A stretch of 32,553 nucleotides of DNA, from positions 1 to 32,553 of the forward strand of contig NZ_CALMFY010000136.1 in the NCBI RefSeq assembly GCF_937863485.1, read 5' to 3'. Position numbers and translations under genes: made by a program. Of this stretch, positions 26,939 to 32,553 are shown piece after piece. Source of the stretch: an uncultured Nostoc sp. (GTDB lineage Bacteria > Cyanobacteriota > Cyanobacteriia > Cyanobacteriales > Nostocaceae). Positions within the stretch are counted from its first letter, which is position 1; every line of letters begins with the position of its first letter. Below the pieces are notes generated by a model. It was not told the DNA's origin and did not search any database. It was given only the letters and a program-made list of their open reading frames with translations.

Positions 26939-27430
26939 TTACTGCTGCTCCACCGTCAGAGTATAGTCATGCTTGACCCCAGGATTAAATGTACCCACCC
27001 AAATCCGATAGGTGCCACTTTTCCAGTTGCGATCGCTAACGCTAGCATCTTTACTTTTACCAGTGTCATCGCCGCACCGAATTGTCGTTTGATTTGGTCC
27101 TTCAATCAGTAAAGTCGTGTCATTGTTGCTGCTATCAACTTGTATTGTCAGCTGGGAAAAGTCCTTTTCCAAAACCATAATATGATCTGGAGTCGGATCG
27201 GCAAAGCCAATACAGGCTTTTTGATCGCGATCGCGGTTACTTATGGCAGACAATGAGTAAGAACCACCTGTAAACCCCTGCACTCTTCCTTGTGCTGGAT
27301 CAAAGTTTGTTGATAAATTGAAAGTACCAAAATTTGCTGTCTCTGCTATTACAGGGGTAGCTGTGATAGCGGTAAGTATAGCCAACAGCCAGCCGCCGTG
27401 AAACTGAAGTCGGGGGCGACAGTATTTCAT
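26939..27430 (-). CDS. Secreted protein with pre-peptidase-like C-terminal fold
   Basis: This 163-residue protein has a signal peptide (basic start, hydrophobic GGWLLAILTAITATPVIA, cleavage near IAET). The mature region is beta-rich. Its pattern of LTIQVDSSNNDTTLLIEGP, DDTGKSKDASVSDRNWKSG and YRIWVGTFNP resembles the pre-peptidase C-terminal (PPC) beta-sandwich used by secreted bacterial proteins. Two cysteines (in ACIGF and IRCGDD) could form a disulfide. No catalytic domain accompanies it. Exported, with unknown binding role; family assignment is moderate. Confidence 0.72.
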   Translation of the reverse strand: MKYCRPRLQFHGGWLLAILTAITATPVIAETANFGTFNLSTNFDPAQGRVQGFTGGSYSLSAISNRDRDQKACIGFADPTPDHIMVLEKDFSQLTIQVDSSNNDTTLLIEGPNQTTIRCGDDTGKSKDASVSDRNWKSGTYRIWVGTFNPGVKHDYTLTVEQQ

Positions 27431-27760
27431 AGTAGCCCTCCAACAGGCTTTTAAATTAGTAGTGATATATACATATTCTACTGAAAAAATTCTAGTTAAA
27501 TTTCAGTTGGTTGTGCCACATTAAAATGTGCCACACTAAAGGGTTTTGAAAGCAGACAGCTAATTGCTAGGGTGTTTTTTGATATAAACAGCAGCTACAA
27601 TTTCCCAACTTCTGATTTGAATGCTGCTGGGGATACACCCAGAATGTCATAAGGATTATATTCCATTACTGAAGAAAATATACGTAAATATAATGGAAGA
27701 AGAAAGTGCAGAAGTTTAAAAAATTTTTAACCTTCTGCATTTAAAACTTCTATGAAAATC
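27431..27760. other. 330-bp spacer with several inverted repeats
   Basis: No gene is seen. It contains CACATT/AATGTG (27517-27530) flanked by two direct GTGCCACA copies, an 8-bp inverted pair TTCCATTA/TAATGGAA (27661-27668, 27691-27698), and the terminator-like hairpin at 27708-27738. It lies downstream of the DUF3352 gene and upstream of the secreted-protein gene. Confidence 0.5.
27708..27738 (-). terminator. Terminator-like hairpin after the DUF3352 gene
   Basis: GCAGAAG (27708-27714) and CTTCTGC (27732-27738) pair, with an inner AAAAA/TTTTT pairing. It is positioned 22 bp past the stop of the minus-strand gene ending at 27761. Confidence 0.6.
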
Positions 27761-29422
27761 TCACGAATTATTGAGTTTGAAGAAAACGCCACCTTTGAGC
27801 GATCGCGTGTCAGTTCCATAACTACTGACTGTGAGTGATCGCAAATTGTTAAAAAATGGTTTACCTAAGACTTCCACTAACTTGAGAATCGGTACTTGAC
27901 GCTCTAACAAATTCTGGCTCTTTGTCCAGTCAAGATATATATAGCCTTGGTTTGGTAAGGGAATCGCAGCGATACTATCTTTGAAATTGGGATTGTCAAT
28001 TATGGAATTATCCTTAATTGTGAGAATTTCATCCATAGTCTCTAAGTCAGAGGTGAAAATTTCGTAATTTCCTAAAGTTGTATGCAATCCCCGCACTTTT
28101 GTTTCAATGCTGAAGGATGCTCCTTCTTTAACATCACTTTTTTTTGTAGCCGTAGTTAATTCTGTCCAAGCGGAGATTTTTTGCTTGTCTATAGTCAGAA
28201 GATTAATGCTGAGTCCGTTAGATGAGGCGATCGCATCTAATCGAGTAACACCTTGTTCTACAGCCTCGGATTTTTCCACCACAAAAATCCAATGAGGGGT
28301 TGTTTGCTCTTTCTCTGGTAACAATGCTATGGCATATTCTCCCTGTACCCAACTGAAAATATCCTCTGGGAAGTTTATCCCCCAGCGTTTTTGAACATCC
28401 ACCAAAGGTTTTGCTAACCGAGAAACCACATCTTCCTTAGAACCATATATAGTTGCTGTTGCTTGTCTCCAAAGTTTGGCTACATCACTGTCACCCAAAT
28501 TACTTAAATTTGAGCCAGAAATTGCCAAACCTGTGGACGCTGGAATATACTGCAATGCTCCCACAGGTTTAGATAGCGGTGGGGATGGAGGGACAATTTC
28601 CGATGAAGTCAGAAAGGTAGTTTCTGCTAGCAATCCTTTGGGGTTCAACGCCAGGGAAATAATTTGGCTGTTATAAAGTTGTTCTGGCAGTTCTAACCCT
28701 TGCCATTTTGCCACAATGGGAAGATTCAAGAAAGCTACAGCTAAACCCCCTTTGGGAAGTTGTTTTGTAGCTTTTTGGTATTCGGGAGAGCTAGTCAAAT
28801 TCAGATCGGGCGCTTGGACGTTATTAATCGCGTCTCGCAACACTTTAGGATCGTTGGCAAACAACACAAAGTCTTCACCAACAACAGCACCAGCAAGCAA
28901 GTCCTGCTCTGGTTGAGAATTGTCAGAAATCAGCTTTACGCCTTTGTATTGTTCAACAGCTAAGTTTGCTCCAGCTAACGCCCGTTTGGAAAACAATAAC
29001 TCGACAAACTCGCGGCTTTTCTCCGGTTGCTGGGTTGAGAGTGCTAACAGATACCCTGGTTGCTGTCCGTTTTCTAAATCGCGATCAATATCTAAGGTGG
29101 TGATAGCTAATGTAATTTCGTTCCCTAACCAGGGTTGAATGTCTTGTTTGTAATCTATGCCACTCTTGGCGAATAAACTGGTTTTGAGTTTAGATAGTTC
29201 CTCTTCTTGCTCCAACGCCTGCAAACGGTCAGGATTCGCCAGTAATGAAACCATTACAGGGGAAAGTTTTGACACGAATATGGCTGCACCAGGCTGGGAG
29301 GTAGAAGCAATCAGGTTAGCTGGACTTTTGGCGAAAAACCAGTAAAAGCCAGCGATCGCAATCACTAGCAGTGCGATCGCACCTGCGACGATAAAACCAA
29401 TAAATGAACGTTGCCTATTCAC
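27761..29422 (-). CDS. DUF3352 domain-containing membrane-anchored protein
   Basis: This 553-residue cyanobacterial protein has one N-terminal transmembrane helix (about 8-30, FIVAGAIALLVIAIAGFYWF) and a long extracytoplasmic domain. Characteristic segments are PGAAIFVSKLSPVMVSLLANP near the start, LGNEITLAI, FANDPKVLRDAINN and PNQGYIYLDW near the end, which match DUF3352. No function is known for the family. The fold is probably repetitive alpha/beta with no catalytic signature that I can see. It is a single gene followed by a hairpin terminator. Confidence 0.88.
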   Translation of the reverse strand: MNRQRSFIGFIVAGAIALLVIAIAGFYWFFAKSPANLIASTSQPGAAIFVSKLSPVMVSLLANPDRLQALEQEEELSKLKTSLFAKSGIDYKQDIQPWLGNEITLAITTLDIDRDLENGQQPGYLLALSTQQPEKSREFVELLFSKRALAGANLAVEQYKGVKLISDNSQPEQDLLAGAVVGEDFVLFANDPKVLRDAINNVQAPDLNLTSSPEYQKATKQLPKGGLAVAFLNLPIVAKWQGLELPEQLYNSQIISLALNPKGLLAETTFLTSSEIVPPSPPLSKPVGALQYIPASTGLAISGSNLSNLGDSDVAKLWRQATATIYGSKEDVVSRLAKPLVDVQKRWGINFPEDIFSWVQGEYAIALLPEKEQTTPHWIFVVEKSEAVEQGVTRLDAIASSNGLSINLLTIDKQKISAWTELTTATKKSDVKEGASFSIETKVRGLHTTLGNYEIFTSDLETMDEILTIKDNSIIDNPNFKDSIAAIPLPNQGYIYLDWTKSQNLLERQVPILKLVEVLGKPFFNNLRSLTVSSYGTDTRSLKGGVFFKLNNS

Positions 29423-29579
29423 ATTAAACCTTTAATAAAGACGGTTTACAGCCATTTAAGCAGAAAGCTTACCAGGATATATCAGCCTTCTTGAGAATGG
29501 ATACTCATGCAAAGGCAGAGATTTTCTGTAACCATAAATAGTATTAGGACTCTTTATAGGGAATTCTTTTAGTCAACCC

Positions 29580-29912
29580 ATGAACCAGATTAGTGTAGAA
29601 GAACTGGCACAACGTCTTTCTTCTGGTGATGCAAATATTCAGCTAGTAGATGTACGAGAACCACAAGAATTGGCGATCGCTAGCATTGAGGGCTTTGTCA
29701 ACCTACCCCTGAGTCAATTTGCCGAATGGGGAGATCAAGTCCCAAACCTCTTCAATCCCCAAGCTGAAACCCTTGTGTTATGCCATCACGGCATCCGCTC
29801 TGCCCAGATGTGCCAGTGGTTGATTGCTCAAGGTTTTACAAATGTGCAAAATATTTCGGGTGGTATTGATGCTTACTCCCTCTTAGTAGACCATTCAATT
29901 CCCCAGTATTAG
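29580..29912 (+). CDS. Rhodanese-like domain protein
   Basis: This is a single-domain rhodanese of 110 residues. The catalytic loop is C68-H-H-G-I-R-S, preceded by LVDVREPQEL and followed by NISGGIDAY. The cysteine carries a persulfide in active enzymes, so sulphur transfer is the likely chemistry; the acceptor is unknown. It is cytoplasmic, with no signal. A clear hairpin terminator follows (29935-29965). Confidence 0.93.
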   Translation: MNQISVEELAQRLSSGDANIQLVDVREPQELAIASIEGFVNLPLSQFAEWGDQVPNLFNPQAETLVLCHHGIRSAQMCQWLIAQGFTNVQNISGGIDAYSLLVDHSIPQY

Positions 29913-30348
29913 CTTGTGTTTAGGGTGCATTACTCAGATGGAACTTACTCTTCCATCTGGCTTTTGCTATTGTGAAAACAGCAGTAGATAAGTTTAGGGG
30001 CTTGCCACTTTCGGGAATTTGTACATATTTACGGAACTTTTCGACCCCAATCTTCGCGGCGAGCGCCGCGAAAATACGTATCCAATAATACTTTTATCAG
30101 TGTATAATTATGCAAATATAAGTCGAAAAAGATGTTGTAAATTCAAACTCTTAGCTTTTGATGCAAAAGCCTAAATTATCTTTGGAGCGCACTTTTAAAG
30201 AGTGCTGTATGTAAACCTTAAAATTAATTATCACAAGATAATTGTATAATTTATGATCTTAATTAATTATTAATATTCTTTGTTTTCGATCAAATCAACG
30301 AATTTTTCCAGAGTTTGATTAAAATTTGCCTTTAGCAAAACATACCCT
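29913..30348. other. 436-bp spacer upstream of hrcA
   Basis: It holds the rhodanese terminator, a perfect 8-bp stem hairpin TTCGCGGC/GCCGCGAA (30053-30072), and AT-rich sequence up to hrcA. An imperfect CIRCE-like sequence (GCACT-N7-AGTGC, 30189-30205) is present but its spacing differs from a CIRCE operator. No gene is seen. Confidence 0.55.
29935..29966 (+). terminator. Intrinsic terminator after the rhodanese gene
   Basis: CAGATGGAA (29935-29943) and TTCCATCTG (29951-29959) form a perfect 9-bp stem with a 7-nt loop, followed by GCTTTTGC. It is 22 bp after the stop codon. Confidence 0.8.
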
Positions 30349-31479
30349 ATGGAAGTCCAGTTAACAAATCGACAACAGCATATACTTTGGGCAACGGTAC
30401 GTCACTACATTGCTACAGCAGAGCCTGTTGGTTCAAAGGCTTTGGTCGAAGAGTACGACCTGGGTGTAAGTTCAGCCACAATTCGCAATGTGATGGGCGT
30501 TTTAGAAAAGTCTGGATTACTCTACCAACCACATGCCTCTGCCGGACGAATACCTTCAGATTCAGGCTATCGCATTTATGTTGACCAGCTAATTACACCT
30601 TCTCTGCGTTCGCGCAGCGTGTCGCAGACAGACGCTACGCGAACGGAAACTTTAGGACGAGAAGTAGAGGTGGCACTACAAAAGCGCCTCCAGTGGGAAG
30701 ATTGGAGTTTAGAAACCCTACTGCAAGGAGCCGCACAAATTTTAGCAACCTTAAGTGGTTGCATTAGCTTGATTACGATGCCGCAAACAACTACAGCGCT
30801 ATTGCGACATCTGCAATTAGTGCAAATTGAAGCAGGACGGATCATGTTAATTGTAGTGACCGAAGGTTATGAGACACATTCCAAGTTAATGGATTTGTCG
30901 CCAATAGCAGAGGAAACACAACGGGATTCAGAGGTAATTGATCGCGAGTTGCAGATTGTTTCTAACTTTTTGAATAGCCACTTGCGGGGGCGAAGTCTGT
31001 TGGAATTAGCCAACCTCAACTGGAGTGAACTAGATCAGGAGTTTCAACGCTACGGGGAATTCTTGAAAAATTCAGTTGCAGAATTGACTCGTCGCACTCT
31101 TGCACCAACTACAACACAAATTATGGTTCGGGGTGTGTCAGAAGTTTTGCGCCAGCCGGAATTTTCCCAGTTACAGCAGGTACAAACGATTATCCACCTG
31201 CTGGAAGAAGAACAAGACCAACTATGGCGATTAATATTTGAGGAACCAGAGCCTGAGGATGTGGGTAAGTCAAGAGTAACGGTTCGCATTGGTGCAGAAA
31301 ATCCTCTAGAACCGATACGCACCTGCACCTTGATTTCTTCCAACTATCGCCGAGGTTCGGTACCAGTAGGAAGTGTGGGGGTTTTGGGACCAACGCGTCT
31401 AGATTATGAAAGTGCGATCGCAGTCGTGGCATCTGCTGCTGATTACCTCTCAGAAGCTTTCAGTTATTTCAATCCTTAA
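30349..31479 (+). CDS. hrcA: Heat-inducible transcription repressor HrcA
   Basis: The 376-residue repressor of chaperone operons binds CIRCE operators and is kept active by GroEL. The N-terminal winged-helix domain (1-80) includes [39 protein letters not shown] and the wing [20 protein letters not shown]. The C-terminal GAF-like dimerisation/effector domain includes [15 protein letters not shown] and [12 protein letters not shown] segments and ends [21 protein letters not shown]. Residues 86-99 ([14 protein letters not shown]) are an extra segment encoded by a palindromic repeat, located exactly at the linker between the DNA-binding and effector domains. No groE or dnaK gene lies nearby. Confidence 0.95.
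   Translation: MEVQLTNRQQHILWATVRHYIATAEPVGSKALVEEYDLGVSSATIRNVMGVLEKSGLLYQPHASAGRIPSDSGYRIYVDQLITPSLRSRSVSQTDATRTETLGREVEVALQKRLQWEDWSLETLLQGAAQILATLSGCISLITMPQTTTALLRHLQLVQIEAGRIMLIVVTEGYETHSKLMDLSPIAEETQRDSEVIDRELQIVSNFLNSHLRGRSLLELANLNWSELDQEFQRYGEFLKNSVAELTRRTLAPTTTQIMVRGVSEVLRQPEFSQLQQVQTIIHLLEEEQDQLWRLIFEEPEPEDVGKSRVTVRIGAENPLEPIRTCTLISSNYRRGSVPVGSVGVLGPTRLDYESAIAVVASAADYLSEAFSYFNP
30604..30645 (+). repeat. 42-bp palindromic repeat inserted in frame in hrcA
   Basis: Arms CGTTCGCGCAGCG (30607-30619) and CGCTACGCGAACG (30633-30645) pair at 12 of 13 positions around a 13-nt loop. The insert is exactly 14 codons, so the reading frame is kept. Removing it restores ITPS-ETLGRE, the sequence expected at this point. 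The motif is a common intergenic palindrome in Nostoc. Confidence 0.8.
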
Positions 31480-31592
31480 GGTGATGTTTAGTGACAAGCC
31501 GCTACGGGTATAGACAAGTGAACAATACCATTGCAAGCAGATAGCCCAATTTGTAGCGGCACAATCAATAATTAATACTACTTAAATCTTTC

Positions 31593-32264
31593 ATGGTTAG
31601 AAAAATTGCCTTTGGCGTGCTGTGGCTGGGATTCATTGTCTATGCTTTTTTCCTCGCGCCTCCTGAGCAACCCGGTACATTCGAGTTAATTAAAAACCTT
31701 TCTAGTGGTCAGTGGCAAGGCGTTAACCCGTTAGTCATAGCACTATTCAACCTCATGGGTATCTGGCCTCTCATCTACAGTGCAGTAGTGTTTATTGACG
31801 GTAGAGGGCAAAAAATACCTGCTTGGCTATTTGCGATCACCTCTTTCGCAGTCGGGATATTTGCCTTGTTACCCTACTTAGCCCTTAGGGAACCTAATAA
31901 CAAGTTTGTCGGTAAAAAGAATGCCTTGCTCAAGCTGCTAGATTCTCGTGTGACTGGGGTTGTTTTGACAGTAGCCACGGTTATTCTAGTTGCCTATGGT
32001 TTAAGAGGAGGAGATTGGAGCAGTTTTGTGCAACAGTGGCAAACAAACCGCTTCATCAATGTGATGAGTTTAGATTTCTGCCTACTTTCCCTATTATTTC
32101 CCGCATTACTAGGGGATGATATGGCGCGTCGCAGTTGGAATCCGCAGTTTTTCTGGTTAATAACGTTGATACCGCTATTCGGCCCATTGATTTATTTATC
32201 TGTGCGTCCACCTTTACAAGAAGTGGATGTAGAGTCAATATCCAAGCAGCCAGCAGCGAATTGA
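31593..32264 (+). CDS. Conserved multi-pass membrane protein
   Basis: This 223-residue integral membrane protein has about five to six hydrophobic segments: 5-22, 47-67, 80-97, 122-138, 157-173 and 186-203. Segments such as NPLVIALFNLMGIWPLIYS and FPALLGDDMARR are strongly reminiscent of conserved cyanobacterial and chloroplast membrane proteins of unknown function. I do not assign a named domain. It lies between hrcA and psbA in the same direction, with a terminator-like hairpin after it, so it is not obviously co-transcribed with psbA. Confidence 0.75.
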   Translation: MVRKIAFGVLWLGFIVYAFFLAPPEQPGTFELIKNLSSGQWQGVNPLVIALFNLMGIWPLIYSAVVFIDGRGQKIPAWLFAITSFAVGIFALLPYLALREPNNKFVGKKNALLKLLDSRVTGVVLTVATVILVAYGLRGGDWSSFVQQWQTNRFINVMSLDFCLLSLLFPALLGDDMARRSWNPQFFWLITLIPLFGPLIYLSVRPPLQEVDVESISKQPAAN

Positions 32265-32305
32265 AGAATAAAGTGCGTTTTTCGCAATCCAAAATGGTAT
32301 TACCC

Positions 32306-32337
32306 AAAATCCCCTTTTTCAGTAGATCGGGGATTTT
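32306..32337 (+). terminator. Terminator-like hairpin before psbA
   Basis: AAAATCCCC (32306-32314) and GGGGATTTT (32329-32337) pair perfectly across a 14-nt loop, followed by CTG. It lies 41 bp after the membrane-protein stop and upstream of the psbA promoter, so it separates the two transcription units. Confidence 0.7.
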
Positions 32338-32385
32338 CTGTTGCGGGTGCGTAAATCCCAAGAGAAAATTTTTTTCTGAAAGTAC

Positions 32386-32414
32386 TTTACAAAACGCAAT
32401 AAATCCTTTAAGAT
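32386..32414 (+). promoter_or_regulatory. psbA promoter
   Basis: TTTACA (32386-32391) and TAAGAT (32409-32414) are separated by exactly 17 bp, a good sigma-70-type promoter. The predicted start at about 32421 gives a leader of about 52 bases. That leader can fold as AGGTAG (32422-32427) with CTACCT (32434-32439). Cyanobacterial psbA genes are strongly light-regulated; the promoter match is seen, the regulation is from the family. Confidence 0.8.
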
Positions 32415-32472
32415 GTGTAACAGGTAGTCAAACCTACCTAATTCATTCGCAAATAATCGCATTTATAAAACA

Positions 32473-32553
32473 ATGACAACAACCATTCAACGTCGCGAAA
32501 GCGCCAACGTATGGGATAGATTCTGTGAGTGGATCACCAGCACCAACAACCGG
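32473..32553 (+). CDS. psbA: Photosystem II D1 protein, 5' part
   Basis: The gene runs off the right edge. The first 27 codons encode [20 protein letters not shown] and continue ITSTNNR, which matches the well-conserved N-terminus of D1, the thylakoid core subunit carrying most of the photosystem II electron-transfer cofactors. The start is ATG at 32473; the ribosome site is weak, as is common for this gene. A strong promoter precedes it. Whether it is a standard or variant (micro-aerobic or far-red) D1 cannot be told from 27 residues. Confidence 0.93.
   Translation, partial: MTTTIQRRESANVWDRFCEWITSTNNR

Noticed and set aside
30189..30205. Possible CIRCE operator upstream of hrcA (GCACT-N7-AGTGC)
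   Set aside because: CIRCE has nine bases between TTAGCACTC and GAGTGCTAA. Here the spacing is shorter and the outer bases do not match, so autoregulation cannot be claimed.

Overview
The window is from a filamentous, heterocyst-type cyanobacterium, most likely Nostoc or a close relative. Evidence seen directly: the octamer GCGATCGC (HIP1) recurs throughout (for example 519, 10682, 10754, 10818); many intergenic spacers hold GC-rich fold-back and dispersed repeats of the Nostoc/Anabaena kind; the right edge begins psbA (photosystem II D1); and the proteins belong to typically cyanobacterial families (DUF6737, DUF3352, Alr4036-type FMN domain, TxlA/HCF164, a PEP-CTERM-like tail).

Layout. 1-8.7 kb: an orphan haem-oxygenase-like redox protein, an AT-rich methyltransferase, a glycerophosphodiesterase (GDPD) followed by a HAF-repeat exported protein (minus strand), a vWA protein, and ligA, then a repeat-dense spacer. 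8.7-16.9 kb: a small membrane protein, a GAF-GGDEF diguanylate cyclase, a TxlA-like thioredoxin, a secreted protein, a membrane-anchored FAD monooxygenase, a DedA protein, an ABC-2 permease, a cytochrome P450 pseudogene and a membrane protein. 16.8-22.9 kb: the urea transporter operon urtABCDE (minus strand), with a textbook NtcA-type promoter before urtA, a fold-back element between urtA and urtB, and a 712-bp repeat-filled gap separating urtE from urtD. 23.0-25.1 kb: a two-gene cassette of an isopenicillin-N-synthase-like 2-oxoglutarate/Fe(II) oxygenase and a DAO-type FAD oxidoreductase, directly upstream of urt. 25.1-32.6 kb: an Alr4036-type flavoprotein, a transposase relic, cysE, a secreted protein, a DUF3352 protein, a rhodanese, hrcA, a membrane protein and the start of psbA.

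How the genes work together. The only clear multi-gene system is UrtABCDE, a nitrogen-regulated high-affinity urea importer: lipoprotein binding protein, two permeases and two ATPases. The neighbouring oxygenase/oxidase pair is translationally tight and may handle a nitrogenous compound, but its substrate is unknown. GDPD and the HAF protein are probably co-transcribed. Most other genes look like single transcription units.

I see no CRISPR array, rRNA, tRNA, prophage or intact insertion sequence. The most interesting signals are in sequence usually ignored: short palindromic repeats inserted in frame into the coding regions of hrcA and the GDPD gene, a decayed second GDPD fragment, a P450 collapsed by one internal deletion, a frameshifted transposase remnant, and a 20-bp tandem array inside the urt operon.
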